The notes: generated by a model not told the origin, from the letters alone. A stretch of DNA of 64,000 bases from Bacteroidetes bacterium ADurb.Bin013 (GCA_002071385.1 MWFB01000001.1:1-64000); one strand, 5' to 3'; shown: positions 38,630 to 46,660, counted from the stretch's first letter. Translations and numbers: made by a program.

Positions 38630-38707
38630 CTTACCACCGGGGGTACGCATTACATAACACATTGAATAACAGTTTAAAGAGCAATGTATGAGAGGCGCCC
38701 GCCTCAG

Positions 38708-38779
38708 TCGCTGACACCACAAGGAACGGAGAGCCTCGGCGTACCCCAAAAAGCTCTTCGTTCCTTGTGGTGTCAGCGA
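38708..38779 (+). repeat. 72-bp hairpin, copy 3 (27-base arms, 18-base loop)
   Basis: Arms 38708-38734 and 38753-38779 pair at 26 of 27 positions; the exception is G opposite T, which pairs as G-U in RNA. The loop CTCGGCGTACCCCAAAAA is 18 bases. Arm length, loop length, inner stem and loop ends equal those of the minus-strand hairpin at 38162-38233. Confidence 0.9.
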
Positions 38780-38798
38780 TAACAGGCAGCAAAAGCAA

Positions 38799-38826
38799 GG
38801 GGAGCCCTGGCGTACCAAAGCTCCCC
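38799..38826 (+). repeat. Hairpin copy 4 of the loop-conserved family
   Basis: GGGGAGC (38799-38805) and GCTCCCC (38820-38826) close a 14-base loop CCTGGCGTACCAAA that resembles the loop at 38735-38752. Outer arms pair only partly. Confidence 0.65.
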
Positions 38827-38858
38827 TGTTCTTTACTGTCAGCTACCTGACCGTTGAA

Positions 38859-39293
38859 TTACCTGATCTCGATCGTGTATTCTTTGGGCACTGCAGGCGT
38901 CTCCAGGTCTTTTGGGATGGATATTCTCAACACCCCGTTTTCCATGGAAGCTGCTATCTTGTCCTTGATAATGTCATCGGGCAACAGGAATGCCTGTTCG
39001 TAGTGCGAGTAAGAAAATTCACGCCTGAGGTATTTGCCGTTCTTATCCTTTTGGGAATCATCATTCTTCTTTTCCAGGCATATGGTCAAACGATTTTCCT
39101 GGTCCAGACGGATGCAGAAATCCTCTTTGGACATGCCGGGAGCGGCTACCTCGACCTGGTAATCCTTTTCGTTTTCAATTACGTTGATGGCAGGAGAAGT
39201 CGTTCCTACAAACCTCACCAATCCTTCATTGTCAAAAAACTCGTTGAACAATGAGGGCCACCAGTTCTGTGTGTGTCTTAATGCTGGTAACAT
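38859..39293 (-). CDS. Hsp20/alpha-crystallin small heat-shock protein
   Basis: 144 residues. The alpha-crystallin domain (about 35-135) shows PAINVIENEKDYQVEVAAPGM, SKEDFCIRLDQENRLTI and the terminal AASMENGVLRISIPK motif. The N-terminal arm is short (LPALRHTQNWWPSLFNEFFD) and the C-terminus ends without a clear IxI motif. It holds unfolding proteins as an ATP-independent chaperone. Unlike every other gene here it has a consensus Shine-Dalgarno sequence, AAGGAGG at 39302-39308, eight bases before the ATG. Confidence 0.95.
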   Translation of the reverse strand: MLPALRHTQNWWPSLFNEFFDNEGLVRFVGTTSPAINVIENEKDYQVEVAAPGMSKEDFCIRLDQENRLTICLEKKNDDSQKDKNGKYLRREFSYSHYEQAFLLPDDIIKDKIAASMENGVLRISIPKDLETPAVPKEYTIEIR

Positions 39294-39301
39294 AGCTGTA
39301 T

Positions 39302-39308
39302 CCTCCTT
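39302..39308 (-). promoter_or_regulatory. Strong Shine-Dalgarno site of hsp20
   Basis: AAGGAGG on the minus strand, 8-base spacer to the ATG at 39293. It stands out because the other genes of the window lack a recognisable site, as is normal in Bacteroidota. Confidence 0.7.
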
Positions 39309-39395
39309 GAGTAATTAATTGTTAAACTTCAATTGTAATTTCAACAATCAATTATTCAAATACCGTACCTCTTGGAAAAAACGTGATTGGAACGG

Positions 39396-39800
39396 TCAAA
39401 ATGACAGATTATCAGTCATTTTGGCAACTAATTCCAACTCTGCGAAGGCACCTTTCTTGGGAAGGGCCGATACCTCAAAAACCGACCGTGCAGGATATGG
39501 TAACTGGAAATACCTGGAATAAACCTTGTTGAACAAGGGAAAATCATCCATGTCGGTCAAAAAACCGGTACACTTCACCACGTCCTTGAATCCGCATCCT
39601 GCCGCTTCCAGTATATGACCCGCATTCTTGAAGATTTGCTCGAATTGTTCTTCCCTGCCCGATTCAACCATGGCTCCTGTGGCAGGATCTATGCCCAGCT
39701 GGCCTGACATATAAAGAAAGCCCTGGGCAATGACAGCTTGTGAATAAGGGCCTATAGCAGGCGGGGCCAGGGTCGTTTCTACAATTTTCCTTTGGTTCAT
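39396..39800 (-). CDS. ridA: RidA/YjgF-family reactive enamine/imine deaminase
   Basis: 134 residues, cytoplasmic trimer-forming family. Typical blocks are PPAIGPYSQAV, LYMSGQLGIDPATG, the NAGHILEAAGCGFKDVVKCTGFLTDM-like segment and the end PARSVFEVSALPKKGAFAELEL, whose arginine and glutamate line the active site. It hydrolyses 2-aminoacrylate and related imines made by PLP enzymes. It begins five bases after the stop of the SIMPL gene, in the same minus-strand unit. Confidence 0.95.
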   Translation of the reverse strand: MNQRKIVETTLAPPAIGPYSQAVIAQGFLYMSGQLGIDPATGAMVESGREEQFEQIFKNAGHILEAAGCGFKDVVKCTGFLTDMDDFPLFNKVYSRYFQLPYPARSVFEVSALPKKGAFAELELVAKMTDNLSF

Positions 39801-39804
39801 AGTA

Positions 39805-40506
39805 TTAATCTTTCAAATAATAATTCACGGTGGTCACCACACGCACATTCTTGATGTACGGCGTATTTTCATCCCTGTCGCTTATGGTAAACTGACCTTG
39901 GGATGCATTCTTGATCTTGCCGAGTTTACTTCCCGAGTCCTGGGCGAATTTCATGGCAGCAGCGCGGGCGTTGCGCGTTGCCTCCTCAATCATCTGTGGC
40001 TTGATATCGTTCAGCCCGGTAAAGGAGTACACTGTATTGTAGCGGTATTCACCCCCTGTGATGGCAATACCCTGCTTGAGCAATTCGCCCTGGTCTGCTA
40101 TCAGTTTTCTAACCAGGTCAACCTTTGTGGAACTGACAGTGATGACCGAGGTAACGTTGTACCGGTAAGGCGCGGGTGTGGTACTGTAGCGTTCCGCGCT
40201 CATATCAATGATCTCTGGAGCATTGATCCCGATTTCCTCTTCTGATATCCCGTTGGATATGAGGTAGTCAACCAGTGTTTTGTTGTTCCTGTTGATCCTC
40301 ACATAGAGGTCCTGCAGGTTGTTGCCGATCTCCTTGTATACAAGCGGCCAGGTCACCTTGTCTGCCGGCACTTCCATTTCGGATAAACCTTTCACGTTGA
40401 CGGTCCTGTCCCTTCCTGAAAAACCATCTATGCCATGTTTAAGCAGCAAGCCCATTATAACTAAAGCTATTGCTATTATCAGGGCTTCAATACGGTAAGT
40501 TTTCAT
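39805..40506 (-). CDS. SIMPL-domain (DUF541) membrane-anchored protein
   Basis: 233 residues. A single N-terminal helix (about 7-23, ALIIAIALVIMGLLL) acts as an uncleaved anchor or signal. The SIMPL domain covers the rest: VNVKGLSEMEVPADKVTW, the NNLQDLYVRINRNNKTLVDYL-type helix and SVITVSSTKVDLVRKLI. The family is periplasmic with poorly defined function, linked in some bacteria to outer-membrane or oxidative-stress phenotypes. Upstream of and probably co-transcribed with ridA. Confidence 0.88.
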   Translation of the reverse strand: MKTYRIEALIIAIALVIMGLLLKHGIDGFSGRDRTVNVKGLSEMEVPADKVTWPLVYKEIGNNLQDLYVRINRNNKTLVDYLISNGISEEEIGINAPEIIDMSAERYSTTPAPYRYNVTSVITVSSTKVDLVRKLIADQGELLKQGIAITGGEYRYNTVYSFTGLNDIKPQMIEEATRNARAAAMKFAQDSGSKLGKIKNASQGQFTISDRDENTPYIKNVRVVTTVNYYLKD

Positions 40507-40533
40507 AATGCCGCTAATTTACGAATTATATTA

Positions 40534-40541
40534 TAAATTTG
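40534..40541 (+). promoter_or_regulatory. -7 box for rpiB
   Basis: TAAATTTG, 12 bases before the ATG at 40554; the predicted leader is only about 7 bases. Confidence 0.4.
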
Positions 40542-40553
40542 TAAGATAAACTA

Positions 40554-41012
40554 ATGGACATGGAAGTTATTGCTCTTGGAAGCGACCACGCTGGTTTCCA
40601 CCTGAAAGAGAATATCAAGGAATACCTGGCCGGACTTGGCTACAAGGTCAGGGATTTTGGTACCGGGAGCCCGGACAGGGTGGATTATCCCGATTTTGGC
40701 ATTGCTGTGGGAGAAGCCGTTGCACGTGGTGAATGCGATAAAGGCATTGTCGTGTGTGGCACCGGGATAGGGATCTCCATAAGCGCCAACAAGGTCAAGG
40801 GTATCCGGGCTGCTGCGTGCAGCGATCCCTTTTCTGCGCGACTGTCCCGTGAACACAACAACGCCAATATATTGGCTCTCGGATCCAGAATCGTAGCCCC
40901 GGAATATGCCCGGTATATTGTAAAGGAATGGCTTGAAGCAAAGTTCCAGGAAGGCCGTCATGCGGAAAGAGCCCTGAAAATCGCTCAATATGAATTGGGC
41001 AATCCCGGGTAA
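40554..41012 (+). CDS. rpiB: Ribose-5-phosphate isomerase B
   Basis: 152 residues. RpiB/LacAB family motifs are GSDHAGFHLKENI, VDYPDFGIAVGEAVARGECDKGIVVCGTGIGISISANK and the EHNNANILALGSR segment; the Cys in VVCGTG and Asp/His near the N-terminus are catalytic. It interconverts ribose-5-phosphate and ribulose-5-phosphate in the pentose phosphate pathway. Met3 is an equally good start. The gene's last 23 bases overlap the ECF sigma factor gene. Confidence 0.95.
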   Translation: MDMEVIALGSDHAGFHLKENIKEYLAGLGYKVRDFGTGSPDRVDYPDFGIAVGEAVARGECDKGIVVCGTGIGISISANKVKGIRAAACSDPFSARLSREHNNANILALGSRIVAPEYARYIVKEWLEAKFQEGRHAERALKIAQYELGNPG

Positions 41013-41529
41013 AGAGGTGGAGATCAGCATTACGCGAGAGCGTTTTGACGGGATCTACATTGCCTATTTTTCCCGCCTGTGTCGTTTTGCGCGCACGTAT
41101 GTCCTCTCGGACGAGGCTGCTGAAAACATTGTCCAGAATGTTTTCATGTTCCTATGGGAAAAACACCGCATCATACAGATCCGTACCAACCTGTCTGCCT
41201 ATCTTTATACATTGGTAAAGAACAAATGCATCGATTACCTGCGACATAAGAAAGTAGACAAGGATTACAGGGCCGAACAGGCGTTGAATCTTGCAGCCCT
41301 GGAACAACTCGATACCGGTCTGATCCCCGGCGAAGATATTGAGGAGACCGTCATGGAAGCCATAAACAATCTTCCCCCGAAATGCCGGGAAATTTTCATA
41401 CTGAGCCGGGTAGAGGGTAAAAAATACAGCAAGATCTCACAAATTCTGGGAATCTCTGTCAATACTGTTGAAAACCAAATGGGAATCGCGCTCAGAAAAC
41501 TGAGGAAAGATCTGGAACATCTTATCTGA
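40990..41529 (+). CDS. ECF sigma factor (RpoE/FecI-like)
   Basis: 179 residues. Region 2 is FDGIYIAYFSRLCRFARTYV...AENIVQNVFMFLWE; region 4 is LPPKCREIFILSRVEGKKYS followed by ISQILGISVNTVENQM. It directs RNA polymerase to its own promoters and is held by the anti-sigma factor encoded next. The chosen ATG lies inside rpiB; a start further downstream, after GKEVEISITRE, would also leave regions 2 and 4 intact. A 69-base gap separates it from the FecR gene. Confidence 0.93.
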   Translation: MNWAIPGKEVEISITRERFDGIYIAYFSRLCRFARTYVLSDEAAENIVQNVFMFLWEKHRIIQIRTNLSAYLYTLVKNKCIDYLRHKKVDKDYRAEQALNLAALEQLDTGLIPGEDIEETVMEAINNLPPKCREIFILSRVEGKKYSKISQILGISVNTVENQMGIALRKLRKDLEHLI

Positions 41530-41598
41530 TTTTTTTCAAATCCGTTTGGTGGTATTTATCAAGTTAAACGTTCTATAGTCAGAAAAGGAGAATCAATC

Positions 41599-42561
41599 AT
41601 GGAAGAAATGCTTCACAAATATTTTGCCGATGAGCTCACTCCCCTGGAAAAGAGGGCACTGCTTGAAGTTGTGGAGAAAGATCCTGAGCTCAGAAAAGAA
41701 TTCTGCCGGATACAGAATCTGAAGGCTGTCTCTTCCCTTTTCCCTGCCTCTTCGGATGCCGAAACAGCTACCCGCAAGCTGGCAGCATTGAAAAGAATTA
41801 ATCACCGCTCCATCTACAGACAGGTCGCTGTATATGCCGCTGCCATGCTTGTAGTGGGTTTCGCCCTGTGGGGGCTGCTACAGCCACTCACCAGGTCACT
41901 GCCCGAAGAACCATCGGCCTATATGATCGAGGTCACTCCGCCCGGAAACAGGACCAAATCCTTTCGTCTGAGCGACGGAACTGTCGTATGGCTCAATGCA
42001 CAATCGGTATTGAGATATCCAAACAAGTTTACAGGTAATGAGCGCCGTGTTGAACTCACAGGCGAGGCTTTTTTTGAAGTGGCAGAAAATCAGGAAATGC
42101 CCTTCATAGTCACCACGGGCCAATACGATATCCGTGTACTGGGAACAAAATTCAACGTTTTTGCTTACAAGGACCACAATGTCAAGACATCCCTGGTGGA
42201 AGGTTCCCTGGAAGTAGTCAATCCTGAACAAGAAGCACCGCCTGTCCGTATCCGTCCCTACGAAAGTATCGTCTGGGAACAGGACGGCTGGCAGCGTTCT
42301 GTTTTTGAAGACAGCGAATTCCTTCTCTGGAGAGACGGCATATATGTATTCAATGATGTGCCATTCATTGAAATAGTGAACAAGCTGGAACTTTATTACA
42401 ATACGAACATCATTGTCAACAATGAGACGCTGGCACAGTATCGTTTCAACGCAAAATTCAGGCAGGATGACGGGCTGGAGAGCATCCTCAAAACCATGAA
42501 AAAGATTTTCCGTTTCAAAATAGATGAAGACAGGGAAACCAATACTATAAAAATTGAATAA
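41599..42561 (+). CDS. FecR-family anti-sigma factor
   Basis: 320 residues. A short cytoplasmic N-terminal domain (1-70) binds sigma, a single helix (about 75-95, VAVYAAAMLVVGFALWGLL) crosses the inner membrane, and the periplasmic FecR domain (about 105-215) has TPPGNRTKSFRLSDGTVVWL and LTGEAFFEVAENQEMPFIV. The C-terminal DUF4974-like region (NDVPFIEIVNKLELYYNTNI) normally receives a signal from an STN domain. The only STN protein nearby is the next gene. Confidence 0.93.
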   Translation: MEEMLHKYFADELTPLEKRALLEVVEKDPELRKEFCRIQNLKAVSSLFPASSDAETATRKLAALKRINHRSIYRQVAVYAAAMLVVGFALWGLLQPLTRSLPEEPSAYMIEVTPPGNRTKSFRLSDGTVVWLNAQSVLRYPNKFTGNERRVELTGEAFFEVAENQEMPFIVTTGQYDIRVLGTKFNVFAYKDHNVKTSLVEGSLEVVNPEQEAPPVRIRPYESIVWEQDGWQRSVFEDSEFLLWRDGIYVFNDVPFIEIVNKLELYYNTNIIVNNETLAQYRFNAKFRQDDGLESILKTMKKIFRFKIDEDRETNTIKIE

Positions 42562-42641
42562 AAAAAGCCGGCAGACGCTGCAACATCCACCGGCTGAACC
42601 GCTAACACAATAAATGTATTAACTTCTAATTTTACAAAGTT

Positions 42642-44156
42642 ATGAAAAAAATCTTTTTATCAATCATTCTGTGTTCCATAAGTGCTTTTTTGCTTTCGGC
42701 CGCAGAACCCGATATTCCGGTTCCGCAGGATGCCGTCATAACCATATCGGGAAACCGCATAACACTGGAATCGTTCATCAGCCAGGTGGAAAAACAAACC
42801 GAGTACTTGTTTGTATACAGCAAACAGGATGTGAACGTGAACTCTGTTCTTCCTATCCGCGAAGGGAAAAAGACAGTCGCTGCATTTCTTTCAGAGGCTT
42901 TTGGCAACAGCAATCTGAATTACGTATTTGAGAACCAATACATTGTATTAACATACAAAGCACCTGAGTACCTGAGTGTGTCCGGAACCGTTATAGATGC
43001 CCAAACCCGTAAACCGCTGGTTTTTGCGTCGCTTTACATAGTCGGCAGGGGTATAAGCAATGTAACCAACGGGGAAGGATACTTTTCCCTGAAATTTCCA
43101 CCAGCTTTTGCCAACGATTCTCTTCGGATCTCCTTCCTTGGTTACCACCCGCAGACACTTGCCCTGAAGGATTTGATAAACAAGGGTGATAAACTGGTGG
43201 TTCCCCTGAATTTCGTGGCCACCAAACTACCCGCAATCCTGGTAACCCCGATCAATGCTGCCGGGCTTGTTGCCCGGGCCATTGAAAAAATTCCCGACAA
43301 CTACCCACAGGAGACCATGCAGATGACTGGTTTCTACAGGGAAATGATCCGCAAAGGCAGTAATTACGTTACCCTCACAGAAGCTGTGCTGGATATCAAC
43401 AAATCTTCCTATTCCAGGATGTACGGCATAGACCAGGTAGGGGTTTTCAAAGGAAGGGGCAGTGTGGACTGGGCCCGTATTGATACGGTCTTCGTCAAGT
43501 TCCGCGGAGGTATCAACTCGGCATTACAAATTGACGTGGCCAAATATCCTTTCCTGGGAACAAATGTTCCTGAAATCAACCAGATATATGATTTCACCAT
43601 GGAAGAGCCCGTTCAGATAGACGGAAAGATAAACCACGTTGTAGCATTTCAACAAAAAGACAATGTGGATGATATCTGGTTCCGCGGGAAGATATACATA
43701 GACATGAAGTCAGAGGCCATAAGCCGTATTGAATTCAATATGAACGTTGAAGGCCGTTCCGATGCCACCAATATCTTCATATCGCGCAGGCCCTTGGGTT
43801 TCAAGGCCGAAGTGCTTTATGCAGCCTATATGGTTCAATATAAGGAAATTGCTGGTGACTGGACTTTTGACTATTCCCGTACCGAGATCAAGTTTGATTC
43901 AAAATGGGACAGGAAACTTTTCAAGAACACGTATACCATAACATCTGAACTGGCTATTACCGAAAGGAGTGACAAATCCATAAAGATTCCCTCCGAGCAA
44001 CGGGTGCGCTCTACCGATATCACCCTGGATAAAGTAACCGATTTTCAGGACGAGGGATTTTGGGATGATTACAACGTTATTGAACCCGAGTCCGGTATTG
44101 AACAGGTTATAGCACGTATAACCAGGCAATTGAAACGCAGGGCACAGGAACAATAA
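42642..44156 (+). CDS. STN-domain plus carboxypeptidase-like-domain protein, no TonB receptor barrel
   Basis: 504 residues with a signal peptide (about 1-20). STN domain at about 28-105 (ITLESFISQVEKQTEYLFVYSK), then a carboxypeptidase-regulatory-like domain (about 110-195, VSGTVIDAQTRKPLVFASLY), then about 300 residues of mostly beta structure (MTGFYREMIRKGSNYVTLTEAVLDI; SRIEFNMNVEG) like Bacteroidota DUF5686-related or outer-membrane-associated proteins. There is no plug and no 22-stranded barrel. It follows the sigma/FecR pair by 80 bases and is followed by a terminator, so the three form a unit. It probably signals to FecR through STN, by inference. Confidence 0.8.
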   Translation: MKKIFLSIILCSISAFLLSAAEPDIPVPQDAVITISGNRITLESFISQVEKQTEYLFVYSKQDVNVNSVLPIREGKKTVAAFLSEAFGNSNLNYVFENQYIVLTYKAPEYLSVSGTVIDAQTRKPLVFASLYIVGRGISNVTNGEGYFSLKFPPAFANDSLRISFLGYHPQTLALKDLINKGDKLVVPLNFVATKLPAILVTPINAAGLVARAIEKIPDNYPQETMQMTGFYREMIRKGSNYVTLTEAVLDINKSSYSRMYGIDQVGVFKGRGSVDWARIDTVFVKFRGGINSALQIDVAKYPFLGTNVPEINQIYDFTMEEPVQIDGKINHVVAFQQKDNVDDIWFRGKIYIDMKSEAISRIEFNMNVEGRSDATNIFISRRPLGFKAEVLYAAYMVQYKEIAGDWTFDYSRTEIKFDSKWDRKLFKNTYTITSELAITERSDKSIKIPSEQRVRSTDITLDKVTDFQDEGFWDDYNVIEPESGIEQVIARITRQLKRRAQEQ

Positions 44157-44172
44157 AACTTACAGGCCATGC

Positions 44173-44212
44173 AACGGGCAGCAAATGACACGGGTTATTG
44201 CTGCCCGTTTTT
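44173..44212 (+). terminator. Intrinsic terminator after STN-domain gene
   Basis: AACGGGCAGCAA (44173-44184) pairs perfectly with TTGCTGCCCGTT (44198-44209), 12 bp, followed by TTT. It begins 16 bases after the upstream stop. Confidence 0.9.
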
Positions 44213-44214
44213 CT

Positions 44215-44222
44215 TATATTTG
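44215..44222 (+). promoter_or_regulatory. -7 box abutting the acyl-ACP thioesterase gene
   Basis: TATATTTG lies two bases after the terminator and three bases before the ATG at 44226. Either initiation is unusually close to the box or the used start is downstream. Confidence 0.4.
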
Positions 44223-44225
44223 CAT

Positions 44226-44960
44226 ATGATCAAAGAATCCAGAACTATTGCCTGTTACGAAACAGATGCGGCCAGGAACCTGAAACCTTATGCTTTCATG
44301 AACCTGGCCCAGGAAATGGCCAATCAGGATGCCCTTGGATTGGGATTTGGATATGAACAGCTCATAGAAAAGCAGACTATCTGGGTGTTGTCCCGTGTGG
44401 AGGTCAGGTTCGTGCGGCCTCCTGTATGGAAAGAGCCTGTTGTCATGGAGACCTGGCACAAAGGGGAAGACGGCATTTTCTGGCTCAGGGATTTTCTTAT
44501 CCGTAACCGGGATGAAACAGAGGACCTGGTCCGGGCAACAAGCTCCTGGTTGATCATCCATGTCAATACCCGCCGTATCCAGCGTCCTCAGCATATCCTA
44601 CATGCCTCATTGCTACAGGAAAAAGCCACCCGGCATGCCATTGCCACCCCCTGTGAGAAAATACCTGTCCCTAAAAATGAACTGTGCTACGTAGAAAGTA
44701 AAAAGGTTTGTTTCTCCGATATAGATTTCAACCAACATACCAACAACGCCAGGTATATCGAATGGGCCGTGGACTGCCTGGATACGGAGCTTGTCACAAA
44801 ACATAGTGTGGAAATGTTTCGTATAAATTTCAATGCAGAATCCAGGCTATCAGAAACTCTGGATCTTTTTGTGGCGGAAACAGCCCCCCTGGGTCGCTAT
44901 ATTGAAGGCAGGACGGGCGACAAAAATGTTTTCCAGGTTCAGGTCAGCTTCACATCCTGA
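44226..44960 (+). CDS. Acyl-ACP thioesterase (Fat-type, double hotdog)
   Basis: 244 residues from ATG 44226; an in-frame ATG at 44169 lies before the terminator and is rejected. Two hotdog repeats: the first with YETDAARNLKPYAFMNLAQEMAN and WVLSRVEVRFVRPPVWKEPV, the second with SKKVCFSDIDFNQHTNNARYIEWAVDCL, where the Asn/His pattern is the catalytic region of FatA/FatB-like thioesterases. It releases free fatty acid from acyl carrier protein. The convergent neighbour is an acyl-CoA ligase, which could re-activate such acids, with two bases between the stops. Confidence 0.93.
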   Translation: MIKESRTIACYETDAARNLKPYAFMNLAQEMANQDALGLGFGYEQLIEKQTIWVLSRVEVRFVRPPVWKEPVVMETWHKGEDGIFWLRDFLIRNRDETEDLVRATSSWLIIHVNTRRIQRPQHILHASLLQEKATRHAIATPCEKIPVPKNELCYVESKKVCFSDIDFNQHTNNARYIEWAVDCLDTELVTKHSVEMFRINFNAESRLSETLDLFVAETAPLGRYIEGRTGDKNVFQVQVSFTS

Positions 44961-44962
44961 AA

Positions 44963-46582
44963 TCAGACAGCCTGTTTCTTGTCTTTACGGGTTCTCATCT
45001 CCGAATAAAGGTATCTTTTTATCTTGAGAGTCGGTGTTTTTTCGAATCCGTTCTCCTGTTCCAGTATGCGGGTAATGCGGGACATCTTGCCCACCTTGCT
45101 GTTGACAAAGTTCATGATATCTGCATGCACCTCAGTAATCTGGTCCCTGAGTTTCTGGCTCAGGTCCTGCATGTAAACAAGAGCCACCAGTTTCCCGTCC
45201 CTTTGCACCACCAGGGATTCAGTCACCAATTCATGCTGGTTGATAATGCTTTCGATCTCTTCCGGGTATATGTTTTCCCCTGAAGAGCCCACTATCATAT
45301 TGCTCAGGCGGCCTTTGATAAAGATACGTCCCCGGTTGTCCATAATGGCAAGGTCTTTTGTCCGGAACCAGCCATCGTCTGTAAAGGCCTCTTTGTCGGT
45401 TTCAGGATTTTTATAATACCCCTCCATGATACAGGGTGTTTTAACCTGGATCTCTCCTACACCGGTATCGGGATCCTTGTCGCCCAGACGGATACTGATA
45501 CCCTCCATGACCTTACCTATGGATTGGAGGCAAGTATTGGGATGGACTGCTCCGGCAATAAGCGGTGCCGTTTCTGTCAGACCATATCCAATTGAATAGG
45601 GAAAACGGGCATCCAGCAGGAATTTTTCTGTGGCTGTATTGATCTTTGAACCCCCTATGCCAAAGAAACGCAGCCTTCCTCCGAAAGTTTCATACAGGCG
45701 TTTTCCTGCAATTCTATGAAGCTTACGACGGATAAAACGCACCTTGTAGAGAGTCTTCATTGCCTTGTTCCCGGTAAAACGGGCAAAAATCTGCCTTGTA
45801 TAGATTTTTTCCATGATAAGGGGAACCGTCAGCATGATCGTAGGCCGTACCTCTTTCAGGGCAGGCAGCAGGCTGGTAGGTGTCGGCGGGGTCCCCAGAT
45901 ACACTACGGAAGCTCCCTGCATAAAGGGATACAACATCCCCAGGGAACATTCATACGTATGTGAAAGAGGCAGTATCGAAAGGAATACATCCTGGGGAAG
46001 CACTTCAATCATGGAAATCAGCATATGCAACTGGTTGCACAGCGCACGATGTGTCAGCATCACCCCTTTGGGAGAAGAAGTGGTCCCCGAGGTGTATATA
46101 ATCGTGGCCAGGTCTTCAGGACCGGGTTCTGGAATTGCTTCCGGCATGGGCGTTGTACCTGCTTTTTGGCCGTCTATGACCTTTATGTTGACCGCCCTGA
46201 TGATGACATCAAGACGTTCTTTGGCCTGAACTGGGATTTTTGCAAAAAGCTTGTCCGATACAAAGAGTGCTTTTGATTCAGAATGTTCCAGTATGGCAAC
46301 TATCGCATCGGGGGAAAAATCCGGCAGTATGGGAACAGCCACCATTCCCGATATCACAGTGGCAAAATAGCATGCATTCCAATTGGGCATGCTGGTGGAA
46401 AGCAGGGCCACTTTGTCCCCTTTCTGTAATCCCGCCGTGAGCAGATGCGTCCTTGCCTTTTCTACTCTTTGGGCAAAATCTGCATAGGTTACCGGTGCTT
46501 CCCCTAAAAGGGAAAAAGAGGGACGGTCCGCGTAACTTGCTATGCTATTTGAATATAGGTGTTTTAATGTCGGATAAATCAT
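44963..46582 (-). CDS. Long-chain fatty acid-CoA ligase (AMP-forming)
   Basis: 539 residues. The adenylate-forming superfamily motifs are complete: A3 IIYTSGTTSSPKGVMLTH, A5 YGLTETAPLI, A7/A8 GWFRTKDLAIMDNRGRIFIKGR and the C-terminal domain lysine in EKTPTLKIKRYLY. It activates fatty acids with ATP and CoA at the membrane. The length is slightly below the 560-600 usual for FadD-type enzymes. It is divergent from the plug-domain protein gene at 46661, with 78 bases between start codons. Confidence 0.93.
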   Translation of the reverse strand: MIYPTLKHLYSNSIASYADRPSFSLLGEAPVTYADFAQRVEKARTHLLTAGLQKGDKVALLSTSMPNWNACYFATVISGMVAVPILPDFSPDAIVAILEHSESKALFVSDKLFAKIPVQAKERLDVIIRAVNIKVIDGQKAGTTPMPEAIPEPGPEDLATIIYTSGTTSSPKGVMLTHRALCNQLHMLISMIEVLPQDVFLSILPLSHTYECSLGMLYPFMQGASVVYLGTPPTPTSLLPALKEVRPTIMLTVPLIMEKIYTRQIFARFTGNKAMKTLYKVRFIRRKLHRIAGKRLYETFGGRLRFFGIGGSKINTATEKFLLDARFPYSIGYGLTETAPLIAGAVHPNTCLQSIGKVMEGISIRLGDKDPDTGVGEIQVKTPCIMEGYYKNPETDKEAFTDDGWFRTKDLAIMDNRGRIFIKGRLSNMIVGSSGENIYPEEIESIINQHELVTESLVVQRDGKLVALVYMQDLSQKLRDQITEVHADIMNFVNSKVGKMSRITRILEQENGFEKTPTLKIKRYLYSEMRTRKDKKQAV

Positions 46583-46647
46583 TCTGGTTTATCTATGAAT
46601 TCATTGCTTATGTGCAATAATAATGCCGACAAAGGTATAATTTTTGT

Positions 46648-46655
46648 TATATTTG
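46648..46655 (+). promoter_or_regulatory. -7 box abutting plug-domain gene 1
   Basis: TATATTTG ends five bases before the ATG at 46661, so the message would be leaderless. Confidence 0.5.
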
Positions 46656-46660
46656 AAATT

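Larger units (their letters stand above)
38090..38858. other. 769-bp palindrome-rich non-coding region between convergent genes
   Basis: No credible gene. From left to right: a degenerate hairpin (38125-38149 core), a 72-bp hairpin (38162-38233), overlapping small palindromes (38285-38336), two related 99-bp elements with inverted ends (38358-38456 and 38487-38585), a short hairpin (38611-38629), a second 72-bp hairpin (38708-38779) and a further related hairpin (38799-38826 core). The hairpin loops carry CTCGGC(T/G)TA...AAAA, read on the minus strand in the two left copies and on the plus strand in the two right copies, so the region has overall mirror symmetry. It is not a promoter region, because the genes on both sides point into it. 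Confidence 0.85.

Noticed and set aside
38162-38779. Integron attC sites or a CRISPR array
   Set aside because: The hairpins lack the GTTRRRY/RYYYAAC core sites, no integrase or cassette genes are near, and the repeats are inverted and irregular rather than evenly spaced direct repeats.
42566-42595. Hairpin AGCCGG/CCGGCT between fecR and the STN gene as a terminator
   Set aside because: The T-run exists only on the minus strand, where no gene is transcribed; in the direction of the operon it lacks a U-tract and has an 18-base loop.
44169-44225. Upstream ATG at 44169 as the thioesterase start
   Set aside because: It would place the terminator hairpin inside the coding region and adds residues not typical of the family; ATG 44226 follows the -7 box.
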